Source: Pelatocladus maniniholoensis HA4357-MV3 (GTDB lineage: Bacteria; Cyanobacteriota; Cyanobacteriia; Cyanobacteriales; Nostocaceae). Taken from it: 63,350 nucleotides of DNA. The notes beneath the pieces were generated by a model, which was not told where the DNA came from, ran no database searches, and was given only the letters and a program-made list of their open reading frames with translations. Shown piece after piece: positions 34,618 through 45,844 of the stretch. Location: the NCBI GenBank assembly GCA_019359115.1, contig JAHHHW010000083.1:1-63350 (forward strand), written 5' to 3'. Both the position numbers and the translations under genes were made by a program. Positions within the stretch are counted from its first letter, which is position 1. Each line of letters begins with the position of its first letter.

Positions 34618-34952
34618 CTAATAGTTATCATGTAAATTAGTTTTTTGTTATCAATATTTATTCTGAAGATTGCTATGTAATATTTTCATATATATGTATA
34701 TGTGGGGATAATTTTATTTCTTCGCAAAACTGTTAACAACAATACCATATATGCAACAACAAATGCTTAGGCTAAGAGAAATAGTAATTCGAGCTTGACT
34801 ACTGAACAGTAACTCTAAATATTTTAATCATTTAAGTTTACTTTCAGTAAGTTATTGATTTTGGTGGAGGAGTGAAATGCACAAAATATTACCAATAGAC
34901 CTTTGGTTTACAGCCATAAGCATAAACATTTATTGAGGAGTTTAAACAATCA
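34618..34952. other. gene-free stretch between membrane-protein genes
   Basis: 335 AT-rich bases contain GAGGAG near 34936, which may serve the next gene. I see no repeat, hairpin or RNA gene. Confidence 0.4.
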
Positions 34953-36245
34953 ATGCTTATGGCTCAAGTTCAGATATTTATCAAAAAAAGTATATGGGAA
35001 AGTGATTTCCTTTTTCCCGTAATAATTTGGTTAGTCAGCCGATTATTTATTTGGGCTGCGATGTTGCTAATCGCACCAAACCTACCCAAACCTGTAGAGG
35101 GGATTTTACCCAGCTTTGGTTTGGGAGTATTTGACGGTTGGGATAGCCTACATTACCGTACCATCGCTACTTCTGGATATGAATTTATTAATGATGGACG
35201 TCAACACAACATTGCTTTTTTCCCATTGTTTCCCCTAATGGTTCGCGGTGTCATGGATCTGGGTTTTCCTTTTCAAGTGGCTGGATTATTAGTAAATAAC
35301 ATCGCGTTTTTGGCAGCACTTTACTGTGTATACTTTTGGGTTTCGGAAAATTATGGAACAAGCAAAGCTAGATGGACAACTACTGTGTTAGCCTGGTGTC
35401 CTCTTTCATTATTTGGAACAGTAATTTATACCGAAGGACTATATTTGTTTTTAAGTGCAGCTGCTTTGCGTGCTTTTGATCGTCATCAATATCGCTGGAC
35501 TGCTTTGTGGGGTGCAATGGCGACAGCAACACGTCCTACAGGTATAGCATTAATCCCAGCCTTTTTGATCGCAGCTTGGAAAGAACGTCGTCCAAAAGCC
35601 GCCTACTTAGCTGCTGCTGCTACCGCTATCGGGCTGCTTGCATTTAGTCTATATTGTGCAATTGACTTTGGTGATGCGATCGCCTTTATCAATGCTCAAA
35701 AAGGATGGCGTCCCTCTTTTGGATTTGATGGACAAGGTTGGTGGAAAATGCTGTCAGAAATCGCACTAGGTAGATCAGATGCACAGCAAAGCTGGATTCA
35801 CAGACTATTACATCCCTTCTTGTTTAGCATCATACTTAGCAGTGGTTGTCTGTTGTGGCGTCATCAACAAAAGTTGAGTTCGGTTACGAAAATTTACAGC
35901 TTTTATGCTGTGGTTACATTTTCTCTCATACTGGTCAATGACCGATATATCACTAACTTACTCAACGCGGTCATGGTTTTGGGAGGTGCTTATGTTTTAT
36001 GGCACTTACGTAGAGAATTGACCTCAGTTACTATTTTTTACGGCTTTTGTGGTATTACTTTATTACTAGCTTCTGGCGGTACGATATCATTGAGCCGTCT
36101 AGCTTATGGTATTGTTCCCTTGAGCGTTGCTTTCGGTGTTTTTTTAGAGCGCTATCCCCGCCAAGCATATCTGATTCTCGGTTGGTTTTCTGTTTTGCTG
36201 GCCAGAATTGCTATTGGCTTTGCTCAGGATCGTTGGGTAGGCTAA
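34953..36245 (+). CDS. PIG-V-like GT-C mannosyltransferase family membrane protein (copy 2)
   Basis: The 430-residue paralogue of the gene at 28280 keeps the loop FDGWDSLHYRTIATSGYE, NIAFFPLFPLMVRG, TEGLYLFLSAAALRAFDRHQY and WHLRRELTSVTIFYGFCG. It has about ten spans. The start is either the ATG at 34953 or the one six bases later (MAQVQIF). Together with the two DUF2079 genes and the GT39 gene it forms a run of five GT-C-type membrane proteins without any soluble glycosyltransferase or transporter, probably modifying surface polymers. The specific substrate is unknown. Confidence 0.85.
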   Translation: MLMAQVQIFIKKSIWESDFLFPVIIWLVSRLFIWAAMLLIAPNLPKPVEGILPSFGLGVFDGWDSLHYRTIATSGYEFINDGRQHNIAFFPLFPLMVRGVMDLGFPFQVAGLLVNNIAFLAALYCVYFWVSENYGTSKARWTTTVLAWCPLSLFGTVIYTEGLYLFLSAAALRAFDRHQYRWTALWGAMATATRPTGIALIPAFLIAAWKERRPKAAYLAAAATAIGLLAFSLYCAIDFGDAIAFINAQKGWRPSFGFDGQGWWKMLSEIALGRSDAQQSWIHRLLHPFLFSIILSSGCLLWRHQQKLSSVTKIYSFYAVVTFSLILVNDRYITNLLNAVMVLGGAYVLWHLRRELTSVTIFYGFCGITLLLASGGTISLSRLAYGIVPLSVAFGVFLERYPRQAYLILGWFSVLLARIAIGFAQDRWVG

Positions 36246-36303
36246 AGGAAACAACACAGTCACAGACGGTTATCAGGCGTGATGCTTTGCACCCAACTCT
36301 GAC

Positions 36304-36394
36304 TACAGCAGGGAACAGGGAACAGGGTTAAAAGTCTCTTGGTATATGGCTTTGTTCTTAAAATTTGTGCCTTATTTACCTGCAATCTGCTGTA
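36304..36394. mobile_element. 91-bp MITE related to the IS630 element at the window start
   Basis: It begins TACAGCAGGGAACAGGG and ends TACCTGCAATCTGCTGTA, so the termini TACAGCA/TGCTGTA are inverted repeats ending in TA. The 18-base right end is identical to the IS630 end at 108-125. It has no coding capacity and is probably mobilised in trans by that transposase. Confidence 0.7.
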
Positions 36395-36474
36395 GCTCCC
36401 AAATTAAAAAGACAAAAAAATTATTTTTATATGTAGAAAATACTTAAATAAATGATTATAGAAATAAATAAAAA

Positions 36475-36556
36475 ACCCCTACCCTTGAAAGCCCAGCCCT
36501 CTGTCCCCCCTTGCCAAGCCAAGGAGAGACAGAGGGGGGTGGGAGGTTGGAAGGGG
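36475..36556. repeat. long hairpin repeat (CCCTCTGTC type)
   Basis: CCCTCTGTCCCCCCTTG pairs with CAAGGAGAGACAGAGGG, and the outer ACCCCT with AGGGGT. This is the kind of dispersed palindrome seen widely in cyanobacterial intergenic DNA. Confidence 0.65.
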
Positions 36557-36964
36557 TCAAAATAATGTGCAGCGTCACAAAAAATTGATATTAGCTGGTT
36601 TATGTAAATTGGACTGCGATATTTGACCAAAAAATTAATATTTTTTTTCAATGTCAAAGTATTACCTATAAGTAGAATATACTTTAGGTCAAGAGTAAAA
36701 TTTATACTTTAAATATTAAAAACAACGAAATATTAGCAATAGTAAATATATTTAATTGCAAGCATTGGCCTTCCAAAGCTAAATCATATAGGATTCAGTT
36801 AGACCTCTACAATCTCTCTGTCTGATATTTGATTTTCTGTTGATCTAGATGATTTTCTAGGACTACCAGAAAATAGCAGAGTATCTAAAAATAATTTTAA
36901 AAAGTGTGTTATAAATTACCGTCAGAAAGGTGGCTGATGGTTAAATTACTGAAGGAGCTATGAC

Positions 36965-37891
36965 GTGGAAAATAATAAGTCTGTTGTCTGGCCACAAGGA
37001 ATATTGATTTCGCTAATTGCCTTGTGCGGTAGCTTGAGTCTTGGTTTGATTATGCCTATTAACCAAAGTAGCTCTGAGATTCAGACGCAACCTACTATAG
37101 ATAATGTAAATGACACAGGGGTCAAAACAGGCACTCAAAGACGCCTAAAGCAATTTAAGACTGTCATGCTAGCAAGTTGGCAACAACAGGCAAAATTAAA
37201 AGGAATTTCCTACACTATACCATCGCGCTTTCAAGGGACAATAATTAATCAGGCAAAACTTCCCCCAAATGATAAAGTCATAGCTCTTACCTTTGATGAT
37301 GGGCCTTGGCCTGATTACACTGTAAAAGTCTTAAATGTTCTGAGGGAAAATAATATTAAGGCTACATTCTTTGTAGTTGGACAAAATCTTAAAAATTATC
37401 CTAATTTAGCTAAACAAGTTGTGGCAGATGGTCACGTCATTGGCAACCACACTTGGCATCACTGGTATCATTTTTTTAATCAGCAAGCAGCAGCCTTTGA
37501 AATTGACCATACATCAGAATTAATATCTCAAGTCACAGGAGCGAAAACAACTTTATTTCGTCCTCCTGGTGGAATGCTGCACAATGGTTTAGCGAGTTAT
37601 GCCAAAAACAATAAGTATACAGTAGTAATGTGGTCGGCTGATTCTGTAGATTATAGTCGTCCCAATGCTTCGACATTAACGAGTAGAGTTCTAAAACAGG
37701 CCAAGCCGGGTGGTATTGTGTTAATGCATGACGGAGGCGGTAATCGCTCTCATACAGTAGCAGCTTTACCAAAAATTATTAGTAAATTAAAACAACAAGG
37801 TTATCGCTTTGTTACCATCCCAGAATTATTACAATTACAAGATAAAAACTATAATTTAATTGCAAATACAAAAAAACAAGTAGCTCGGTAA
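36965..37891 (+). CDS. polysaccharide deacetylase (NodB/chitooligosaccharide deacetylase type)
   Basis: The 308-residue protein has an N-terminal hydrophobic segment (ILISLIALCGSLSLGLIMP), which serves as a signal or anchor, and a NodB domain from about residue 95. Motif 1 LTFDDGPWPDYT holds the base Asp, HVIGNHTWHH the two metal His, RPPGG motif 3, SADSVDY motif 4 and VLMHDGGG motif 5, so the active site is complete. It removes acetyl groups from N-acetylglucosamine polymers such as peptidoglycan or exopolysaccharide outside the membrane. GTG start with GGAG seven bases upstream. Location after five GT-C genes fits a surface-glycan role. Confidence 0.93.
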   Translation: MENNKSVVWPQGILISLIALCGSLSLGLIMPINQSSSEIQTQPTIDNVNDTGVKTGTQRRLKQFKTVMLASWQQQAKLKGISYTIPSRFQGTIINQAKLPPNDKVIALTFDDGPWPDYTVKVLNVLRENNIKATFFVVGQNLKNYPNLAKQVVADGHVIGNHTWHHWYHFFNQQAAAFEIDHTSELISQVTGAKTTLFRPPGGMLHNGLASYAKNNKYTVVMWSADSVDYSRPNASTLTSRVLKQAKPGGIVLMHDGGGNRSHTVAALPKIISKLKQQGYRFVTIPELLQLQDKNYNLIANTKKQVAR

Positions 37892-37929
37892 TCAATACTG
37901 CTCTAGTCAGAATTTTGGCTCTGTAGAGA

Positions 37930-37966
37930 CTTTGTAGAGACGTTGCACTGCAACGTCTCTACAAAG
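37930..37966. terminator. perfect 18-bp hairpin between convergent genes
   Basis: CTTTGTAGAGACGTTGCA and its exact reverse complement surround a single base. A related GTAGAAACGCGC/GCGCGTCTCTAC hairpin follows rpsG, so this is a dispersed repeat family that may act as a bidirectional terminator here between the deacetylase and glutamate synthase genes. Confidence 0.65.
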
Positions 37967-37972
37967 TTTAAA

Positions 37973-40900
37973 CTAAACTGGACTCAACTGCTTTTCTTGT
38001 TGAGAATTTGCTTCTGGACTATCAGCTTCAGAAGGTGGAACTAATTGCCAGAATTTCGGTAAGAATTCTTCCCAGTTTTCGAGAATCATTTTTGCTTTTG
38101 GTGATTTGGTGCGATGCAGATGAGCTGTGATTAATTCTTTGAGTTGCTTTTCACCAGCTTTCGTAATCACTCGCTGAATTTTCACAATTTCCCGGTTAAC
38201 TAATTCTGAGAACCTACCATCTTCATCCAAGAAGTAACCTAGTCCACCAGTCATCCCAGCGCCAACGTTACGTCCGACTTTACCAAGCACAACAACCACC
38301 CCACCAGTCATGTACTCGCAGCAGTGATCACCTGCTCCCTCAATGACTGCTGTTCCTTTGGAGTTACGGACAGCAAAGCGTTCTCCAGCCAAACCATTCG
38401 CAAACAATATCCCCCCAGTAGCACCATAGAGACAGGTATTGCCAATAATCACGTTTTGTGATGAATCGTAGTTAGCTGCTGTCGGTGGTTTGATGATAAT
38501 TTCACCACCATTCATTCCTTTACCTACGTAGTCGTTGGCTTCTCCTTCCAGAGTCAAAGTCATTCCAGGTAAGTTGAAAGCACCAAAGCTTTGTCCTACA
38601 CTACCTTGGAAGTTGAGGTTAATTTGGCCACTAAAGCCATTGTCGCCGTATTGGGAGGCGATCGCTCCAGCTAGGCGTGTACCAACAGTTCTATCAGTAT
38701 TCACAACAAGTACTGTCTTCGTAACCATACCATGATTACTAATCGCGGCTTGAATGTCGGGATCACAAAGCAATTGATCATCCAAAACATCGCCGTTGCA
38801 GTGAACTTTCTCATGGACTAACCAGCTACGGTCGGTTTTGGTATCTGGTAGCCTTAATAAACAGTCAAGGTTCAGTGTTTGTGTTTTGTTGATATGTACA
38901 TCTTGTCGTGCTTTCAACAAATCAGCACGTCCAACTATATCTAATAGTGAACGATAACCAAACCTTGCTAGTAAACTGCGGACTTCTTCAGCGATAAAGT
39001 AGAAGAAGTTAACTACGTGTTCTGGGATACCTGTAAATCGCTTCCGTAGTTCTTCTCTCTGGGAAGCGACACCCACAGGACAGTTATTTGTGTGACAGAT
39101 ACGAGCCATGATACAACCTTCGGCAATCATGGCGATGGAACCGAAGCCAAATTCTTCTGCTCCCATCAACGCACCCATAATTACATCCCAGCCACTCTTG
39201 ATCCCGCCATCTACACGTAGAATCACGCGATCGCGCAAACTATTTTCCATCAGCACACGATGCACTTCTGTCAATCCGAGTTCCCACGGTGAGCCTGCGT
39301 GTTTAATAGAACTTAGTGGTGAAGCACCTGTACCACCATCATGACCGGAAACCTGGATAATATCAGCGTTAGCTTTTGCTACACCCGCCGCGATTGTGCC
39401 AATCCCAATTTCTGCAACTAGCTTCACTGACACTTGGGCTTGCGGGTTGATTTGGTGCAGGTCAAAAATTAACTGCGCTAGGTCTTCAATCGAATAAATA
39501 TCGTGGTGTGGTGGCGGTGAAATCAAGGTAACACCAGGCTTCGAGCGCCGCAGCATCGCAATGTAGGGGCTGACCTTCTTTCCTGGTAATTGTCCGCCTT
39601 CCCCTGGTTTTGCACCTTGAGCGATTTTGATTTCAATTTGCTTGGCGCTCATCAGGTACTGTGGTGTGACACCAAAACGTCCTGATGCTACTTGCTTGAT
39701 GGAGCTGGAAGCGGTATCACCGTTGCGTAATCCTTTGAGATGAGCCAGAGTCGGGGAATGGCCAGCAACATCGACATCATCTAAGACTGTAAACCGGACT
39801 GGATCTTCCCCGCCTTCTCCAGAATTAGATTTACCACCGATGCGATTCATGGCGATCGCTAAAGTTTCATGAGCTTCCCGCGACAAAGCTCCCAAGGACA
39901 TTCCACCAGTACAAAAGCGCTTGACAATTTCGCTGACTGGCTCTACCTCTTCAATGGGAATCGGAGTGCGATCGCTCTGCATATCGAGCAAGTCGCGCAG
40001 TGCAGTTAACGGTCTTTGTTGCAGATACTTCTTGTAAACTTCGTAGTGGTCGTAGTTCTTGCCATCTACAGCCTTGTGTAACGCTTTCGCCAATTCGGGG
40101 CTATTCATATGGTATTCGCCACCGGGACGGTAATTGACAAAACCCAGGTTTTGTAATTTCTTCGTTGTTAATTCTGGGAAAGCTTTGATGTGGAAAGATA
40201 GCACTTCTTGAGCCAGATCGCTGACACTCAAACCACCAATGCGGGAAGTTGTACCTTTAAATGCTAGTTGTAGTAAATCGCCACCAATACCAATTGCTTC
40301 AAAGATTTGGGCTGCTTGGTAACTGGAAAGTAACGAAATTCCCATCTTCGAGAGAATTTTCAGCAAACCACTTTCTACAGCTTGGCGATAGTTACCTATA
40401 GCTTGGTCTAAGGTGAGGGTAGCAATTTTACCCCGTTCCATAAATTGCTGTGTTTTCGGATCTGCCCACCAATCAGTTACTGTCTCTAAGGCCATATAGG
40501 GACAAATCGCACCCGCACCGTAGCCAATTAAACAAGCAAAGTGATGAGTACTCCAGCATTGAGCTGTGTCAACCACCAATGATGCTTTCATCCGCAATCC
40601 TGACTCAATCAAGTGATGGTGTACTGCACCCACCGCCAATAAAGGCGGAATGTAAGAATATTCGGAACTGATTCCTTCACGGGCGCGATCGCTCAGGACT
40701 AAAATCTTCGCACCAGCACGCACTGCTTCTACTGCTTTGGTTTGCAAAGACTTGACTGCGACTTTTAATTCTTCTGGTCCTTTGGCAATAGTAAACAGTG
40801 TGGATAACTCAGTTGTCGTAAACTCAGAATTTTTAATTGCTTCGAGTTCGGCCTGTGTCAGTACTGGCGACTCTAGTTTTAATCTGCGAGCATACTCTGG

Positions 40901-42679
40901 TTTGGGATCTAACAAATTACCCCGTTCACCCAGTTCCACTTTTAGTGACATCACCAATTTTTCCCGCAGAGGATCAATGGCGGGATTTGTCACCTGAGCA
41001 AAACGTTGTTTAAAATAGTCGTACAGCAGGTGAGGTTTTTCCGAGAGAACTGCTAAGGGAATGTCATCACCCATGCAGAAAGTTGCTTCTTTGCCATCAA
41101 TAGCCATTGGCTGAATCACCATTTCCACATCTTCGGTGGTGTAGCCAAAAGCAATTTGATGTTGCAGTAGGTTTTGTCTATCTATATTAATTGTTGGTTC
41201 TTGGTTGTTGGTGGTTCGGTGTCCGTTAGCGTGGACTCCGTTACCATTAACTGATAACAAATGACCATTGACTAAAGTTTTGAGTTCTTGGCGGTGCTGT
41301 TGCAACCATTCTCCATAGGGTTGTTTTTTGGCAATGCGCTGTTTGATTTCCCAGTTTTTCAGCACTTCATTGCTGTCTAAATCTACGGCGATCATTTGTC
41401 CTGGGCCGAGTCTGCCTTTTTCGATGATATTAGCTTCATCTACTGGCACAACACCAGCTTCGGAAGCAACAATAATATAGTCGTCTTTGGTAATGCAATA
41501 GCGAGCAGGTCTTAAACCATTACGATCCAAGGTTGCGCCGACTTTACGACCATCGCTAAATACCAAAAGTGCTGGCCCGTCCCATGCTTCCTGGAGACCG
41601 CTATAGTATTCATAGAAATCGACTATCTCCGGAAAATCACGCAGCGAAGGTTGATTTTGATAAGCTTCTGGAACCATGATCATCAAGGCTTCCAGGGGAC
41701 TGCGACCGGAGCGTATGAGTAACTCAAATACATTATCCAAGGTCGCGGAGTCACTGTTATTAATATTGACAAAAGGCTTGAGTTCTTCTATGCGATCGCC
41801 CCAAACTGGATGCTCTAAACTTGCTTGTCTAGCAGTCATCCAGTTAATATTACCCAACAAAGTGTTAATTTCGCCATTGTGACCCAAAAGCCGCATTGGT
41901 TGTGCTAAGGGCCATTTCGGCATAGTGTTGGTGCTAAAACGACGGTGGTATACAGCAAAGGCACTTTTATAAGCTGGATTTTTTAAATCGAGATAAAATT
42001 CTCCCAAAACTGCTGAACGCACCATGCCTTTGTAAACGATTGTGCGGCTTGACAGGGAACAAATGTAAAATTCTTCTGACCAGTTATGGTTATGATTGCG
42101 GATGGCTTTGGCGATCAGGCGACGGGTAATATACAATTGCCGTTCGAGTTCCTCACCACTTTTATCAGCAGAGACTAAAAAAACTTGTTCGATTTGGGGT
42201 TGATTTTCTCTAGCCTGTACACCCAATATCTCTGGTGCTACTGGTACTACTCGCCAGCCCAGTACAGTCAAATTTTCCTCAGCTGCTACTTGCTCAACTA
42301 CAGCTTTAGCTTTTTGTGCTACTTGGGGATTTTGCGGTAAAAATATCATCCCCACAACAACATTGTTGTTAGTAGGAATTTCTATTCCCCATGTGGCAAA
42401 ATCCTCTTGGAACAACTCCCACGGAATCGCGGTCAAAATTCCTGCACCATCACCAGAGTCTTGGTCTGCACTGCAACCACCCCGGTGTTCTAGACAAGTT
42501 AAAGCGGCTATTGCTTTTGAGACAATTTCATAACTAGAGTATTTTAAACGATGGGCAATAAAACCCACACCGCAGGCATCTCTTTCTTCAACCAGCCACC
42601 TTTGTCCTTGGTAGGTACACTCCTGATGATTGTCCGCAAAACTAATTTGATGCTCTTGATTCACCGATTTTTTATTCAT
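37973..42679 (-). CDS. gltB: glutamate synthase large subunit, ferredoxin-dependent type
   Basis: This 1568-residue enzyme makes two glutamates from glutamine and 2-oxoglutarate, the second half of ammonium assimilation. Propeptide cleavage would expose Cys36 ([12 protein letters not shown]) as nucleophile of the glutaminase domain, which runs to about residue 430. The FMN-binding synthase domain contains [28 protein letters not shown] and [31 protein letters not shown] holds the three cysteines of the 3Fe-4S cluster, and the GXGXG structural domain closes the protein. Its length and the lack of an adjacent gltD suggest the ferredoxin-dependent form (GlsF). A 730-bp divergent upstream region is present; no clear GTA-N8-TAC NtcA site was found. 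Confidence 0.95.
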   Translation of the reverse strand: MNKKSVNQEHQISFADNHQECTYQGQRWLVEERDACGVGFIAHRLKYSSYEIVSKAIAALTCLEHRGGCSADQDSGDGAGILTAIPWELFQEDFATWGIEIPTNNNVVVGMIFLPQNPQVAQKAKAVVEQVAAEENLTVLGWRVVPVAPEILGVQARENQPQIEQVFLVSADKSGEELERQLYITRRLIAKAIRNHNHNWSEEFYICSLSSRTIVYKGMVRSAVLGEFYLDLKNPAYKSAFAVYHRRFSTNTMPKWPLAQPMRLLGHNGEINTLLGNINWMTARQASLEHPVWGDRIEELKPFVNINNSDSATLDNVFELLIRSGRSPLEALMIMVPEAYQNQPSLRDFPEIVDFYEYYSGLQEAWDGPALLVFSDGRKVGATLDRNGLRPARYCITKDDYIIVASEAGVVPVDEANIIEKGRLGPGQMIAVDLDSNEVLKNWEIKQRIAKKQPYGEWLQQHRQELKTLVNGHLLSVNGNGVHANGHRTTNNQEPTINIDRQNLLQHQIAFGYTTEDVEMVIQPMAIDGKEATFCMGDDIPLAVLSEKPHLLYDYFKQRFAQVTNPAIDPLREKLVMSLKVELGERGNLLDPKPEYARRLKLESPVLTQAELEAIKNSEFTTTELSTLFTIAKGPEELKVAVKSLQTKAVEAVRAGAKILVLSDRAREGISSEYSYIPPLLAVGAVHHHLIESGLRMKASLVVDTAQCWSTHHFACLIGYGAGAICPYMALETVTDWWADPKTQQFMERGKIATLTLDQAIGNYRQAVESGLLKILSKMGISLLSSYQAAQIFEAIGIGGDLLQLAFKGTTSRIGGLSVSDLAQEVLSFHIKAFPELTTKKLQNLGFVNYRPGGEYHMNSPELAKALHKAVDGKNYDHYEVYKKYLQQRPLTALRDLLDMQSDRTPIPIEEVEPVSEIVKRFCTGGMSLGALSREAHETLAIAMNRIGGKSNSGEGGEDPVRFTVLDDVDVAGHSPTLAHLKGLRNGDTASSSIKQVASGRFGVTPQYLMSAKQIEIKIAQGAKPGEGGQLPGKKVSPYIAMLRRSKPGVTLISPPPHHDIYSIEDLAQLIFDLHQINPQAQVSVKLVAEIGIGTIAAGVAKANADIIQVSGHDGGTGASPLSSIKHAGSPWELGLTEVHRVLMENSLRDRVILRVDGGIKSGWDVIMGALMGAEEFGFGSIAMIAEGCIMARICHTNNCPVGVASQREELRKRFTGIPEHVVNFFYFIAEEVRSLLARFGYRSLLDIVGRADLLKARQDVHINKTQTLNLDCLLRLPDTKTDRSWLVHEKVHCNGDVLDDQLLCDPDIQAAISNHGMVTKTVLVVNTDRTVGTRLAGAIASQYGDNGFSGQINLNFQGSVGQSFGAFNLPGMTLTLEGEANDYVGKGMNGGEIIIKPPTAANYDSSQNVIIGNTCLYGATGGILFANGLAGERFAVRNSKGTAVIEGAGDHCCEYMTGGVVVVLGKVGRNVGAGMTGGLGYFLDEDGRFSELVNREIVKIQRVITKAGEKQLKELITAHLHRTKSPKAKMILENWEEFLPKFWQLVPPSEADSPEANSQQEKQLSPV

Positions 42680-43443
42680 AGACTAACCCTGCCATCGTAA
42701 TGCCGACAATGAATTAACAATTTAGGTCTTTGCAACTGGGAAAATTTTTCTAAATACACGAATGAAAAAATTCACAATAACCGAAATTTAAGGAAAAAAA
42801 ATTTTAACTTCGAGCTGATATTTACCATGCCCGTGTTAAAATCTATGCGTCGTTTCTTATGGGTTTTTGCTGAGTTAAGCAAACGACGTTTGCCCACGCA
42901 GTGTTTTCTTTATATCCTGAAGCTATGTACTCCTCAATTCCCTTTATTGTCCAATACAATTCACTAATTTGCTGTAGCCTTTTTCGGCTTAACTAAAAAT
43001 TCAGATTCTTGACTTCTCTAATTCTTTGATACAAAAATTATCCTGATTCAGCGACAAAATCAGCGTATTACACTATATACCCATTTGGCAATTCCTAAAT
43101 CTTTTTGGATTAGCTGTCTAGATTTTTACTTACCACCCTTTGTTACCTGTGTTGCTGTTAGCTAAACCTCACCTAAGTAGCAAGTAATTAGTGAGGATAG
43201 TCCACCTAGATTCAGCTTAAAAGCTTTTGACTGCTGTGAAATATTTTTTAGCACTAGTTGTAATTTAGCGCACTTAAAATCGCAGTCTTCATAGTGGCAG
43301 AATTGCTTGTCGCTTGAACAAGAAACAAAAAGCCCATATATACATTATCACGTTCGTGTTCCAAACTTACGTCATTATTTTTTGATATTTTAGAAAGTTC
43401 AGTTAGTTTGTCTGTGAGATTTTTCCAAAATACTGAATCATTT
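42680..43443. other. gene-free divergent promoter region of gltB and the glycosidase gene
   Basis: About 760 bases without an open frame of note. It should contain promoters for both divergent genes and a long leader for one of them. No inverted repeat longer than eight bases or RNA gene was recognised. Confidence 0.4.
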
Positions 43444-45546
43444 ATGGTAAAAACATTAAATTCTTGTCAACGCCAACCTAGCCAGGTTGCAGTTGTTAGT
43501 ATCAGTAGGTTTGTCAAGTTCTTGGCATCACCGACGGTTTTATCTGTACTGTTCTTAACAACACTTGGAGATTGTGCGATCGCCTATACTGCGATTCCTC
43601 ACGAGTCAATCGCTTTAGAAAAACAGACCAAGACAAAACTTGCCCAATCTACAACTACAGCTCAACCACAACCAGTACCGAAACCCAAACCACCTGCACC
43701 TCCTTTAGCAGGGGTAATATACTATGGTAATCAAATTTCTCTCAATGGTCGAATCTTACCAGGGGCATGGTTACAAAAACGCGTAAAAGCAGGTCAATTG
43801 ACAACTCAGATTAGTGATGCAGCAATTCGGCAGTTTTTCGGCGTAGATTTATTAAATAGCAATAGTCCTACCAAACAACCAATACAGTGGTATTCATCCG
43901 CAACTAAACCACCGATTTTACTTAGCACCTTGGCGGGAGGTTATCGCTACTTAGATATTACCAATTTTGCCAAAACATCTGAATGGCAAATGCAAGTGCA
44001 GGGTAATACTTTATTTATATCTACACCGAACGCCAAAATCACAGAGATTAATCAAACCAAAGAATCTTTAATAGAACGCATCACTATCAATTTAGATCGC
44101 CCTACTCCTTGGCAAATCAACCAAGAAGCCCTAGTTAAACAAAATCAACCTTTAAGCGACGATCCAAATAACCCAATTCTCAAACCCTCTGCTCCAACCA
44201 CCAGAGATTGGACAATAACGTTAAATGGTATCGCCGACCCAGCTTTAATTCAACGTTACACCCCCCCGCCACCACCTGCAATAGAAAACATTCCTACCCC
44301 CGCACCATTTCCCGAAAATCTCTTAAAACAGATATTGCCATCAAACGAGAATCAACAAAACACTACTCCCACTCCCCCACCATTAATCAAGCAAGTGCAG
44401 GTCATTAACAACCAGACAATTATCCGTCTGGAGATTCCCATTGGGTTAGCCCCCCTAGTCAGCACTGCACTGAATCGCCTGATGATTGATGTTCGCCCAG
44501 ATACACTACTACCACGAGCAATTACCTGGGCGCCAGGATTAAACTGGCGTCAGCAGTATGTAAATTTAGGTCAGGAACGCTTTCCAGTTGTTTGGTTAGA
44601 AATCAATCCGCGTACTGTCGGGTTAAAAATTAGACCGATGATTACAAGCCCTAATACCCTAAAAGGGACTGCTCCTCTAATACAAACAGCACAACAACAG
44701 TTAGCAGTCGCAGCGATTAATGGTGGCTATTTTAACCGCAATAATCGCCTACCTTTGGGTGCAATTCGTCGAGATGGTCAATGGTTATCCAGTCCCATTT
44801 TGAACCGGGGTGCGATCGCTTGGAATGATTCTGGCCAATTTTATCTGGGTCGTCTAGCTTTGTTAGAAAATGTCATTACTGCTAATAACCAAAAATTGCC
44901 GATTTTAACTCTCAATAGTGGCTACGTCCAAAGTGGTATAGCTCGTTATACTCCTGCTTGGGGAGTGAACTATTCGCCCTTAACCGACAACGAAATTATC
45001 CTTACCGTCCAGAAAAATCAAGTTACTGATCAGTTACCAGCAGGTAAAGTCGGTCAAACAACTTTTCCTATCCCTACGGATGGATATTTGCTTGTCCTAC
45101 GTGCTAATGCTGTCACCAACGCTTCTATTTTGCCTGTTGGTTCTTCAGTAAAAATAGACAGTTCTACCAGTCCTGGAGAGTTTAGTAATTACCCCTATAT
45201 TCTCGGAGCAGGACCCCTACTTGTACAAAATCGTCAAATTGTCCTGAATGGCAAAGGCGAACAATTCAGTAATGCTTTTGTTGTGCAAAAAGCGATTCGT
45301 AGTGGTATTTGTAGAACAACAACAGGCAACCTCATCATCGCCGCTGTTCACAATCGTGCTGGAGGTGCCGGCCCTACCTTAGCAGAACACGCTCAATTAA
45401 TGCAGCAAATGGGTTGTGTTGATGCTTTAAATCTGGATGGTGGTAGTTCTACGAGCCTTTATTTAGGAGGACAACTTCTGGATCGTTTCCCCAATACCGC
45501 AGCCCGTGTTCACAACGGTATAGGGATTTTCTTGCAACCGCGTTAA
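43444..45546 (+). CDS. secreted phosphodiester glycosidase-domain (NAGPA, PF09992) protein
   Basis: The protein, 700 residues from the ATG at 43444, has a signal-like segment (SPTVLSVLFLTTLGDCAIAY) followed by a proline-rich stretch (PVPKPKPPAPPLAG). The C-terminal 250 residues form the NAGPA-like domain: AAINGGYFNRNNRLPLGAIRRDG, ILGAGPLLVQN, and HAQLMQQMGCVDALNLDGGSSTSLYLGG with the catalytic-region DGGSST. The family cleaves phosphodiester-linked sugars or acts in exopolysaccharide metabolism. A longer frame begins 12 codons earlier at a TTG, but the ATG gives the better signal peptide. It stands alone. Confidence 0.85.
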   Translation: MVKTLNSCQRQPSQVAVVSISRFVKFLASPTVLSVLFLTTLGDCAIAYTAIPHESIALEKQTKTKLAQSTTTAQPQPVPKPKPPAPPLAGVIYYGNQISLNGRILPGAWLQKRVKAGQLTTQISDAAIRQFFGVDLLNSNSPTKQPIQWYSSATKPPILLSTLAGGYRYLDITNFAKTSEWQMQVQGNTLFISTPNAKITEINQTKESLIERITINLDRPTPWQINQEALVKQNQPLSDDPNNPILKPSAPTTRDWTITLNGIADPALIQRYTPPPPPAIENIPTPAPFPENLLKQILPSNENQQNTTPTPPPLIKQVQVINNQTIIRLEIPIGLAPLVSTALNRLMIDVRPDTLLPRAITWAPGLNWRQQYVNLGQERFPVVWLEINPRTVGLKIRPMITSPNTLKGTAPLIQTAQQQLAVAAINGGYFNRNNRLPLGAIRRDGQWLSSPILNRGAIAWNDSGQFYLGRLALLENVITANNQKLPILTLNSGYVQSGIARYTPAWGVNYSPLTDNEIILTVQKNQVTDQLPAGKVGQTTFPIPTDGYLLVLRANAVTNASILPVGSSVKIDSSTSPGEFSNYPYILGAGPLLVQNRQIVLNGKGEQFSNAFVVQKAIRSGICRTTTGNLIIAAVHNRAGGAGPTLAEHAQLMQQMGCVDALNLDGGSSTSLYLGGQLLDRFPNTAARVHNGIGIFLQPR

Positions 45547-45547
45547 A

Positions 45548-45615
45548 GAGATAGGGAATAAGGGATCGGGGAGCAGGGAGCAGGAAAAATCTATCAAAAA
45601 TATTCCCCCTTGTCC
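45548..45615. repeat. short tandem repeats
   Basis: GGGAATAAGGGATCGGGGAG and GCAGGGAGCAGG, then CCCCCTTGTCCCCCAGTCCC in the opposite sense, after the glycosidase stop. Confidence 0.65.
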
Positions 45616-45844
45616 CCCAGTCCCCAAATTTAAAGCTAACTAAAAGTTACCACTTCAATTCGTGAAGACTTGATATAGATACGTTATTGGTAGCAGTCAT
45701 TGATTACACCTTAGACTGTGATTTTGCTATGTTTGGCAGGTGTGGGCTAGATTGCTGATTTATACGGTTGCAACATAGCGCCATATTTTTCCATCAATAG
45801 TTAAGAGTACTAACGGTTTTGTTATGTCTCCGAATGAGGTAACT

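Larger units (their letters stand above)
36246..36964. other. gene-free stretch with two small elements
   Basis: It holds the IS630-type MITE at 36304-36394 and a long hairpin repeat at 36475-36556. The remainder up to the NodB gene is AT-rich with no visible gene. The short minus-strand frame around 36427-36657 is low-complexity and overlaps the hairpin. Confidence 0.5.

Noticed and set aside
42680-43443. Search for an NtcA box (GTA-N8-TAC) upstream of glutamate synthase
   Set aside because: No matching site was seen by eye, so no regulatory claim is made.
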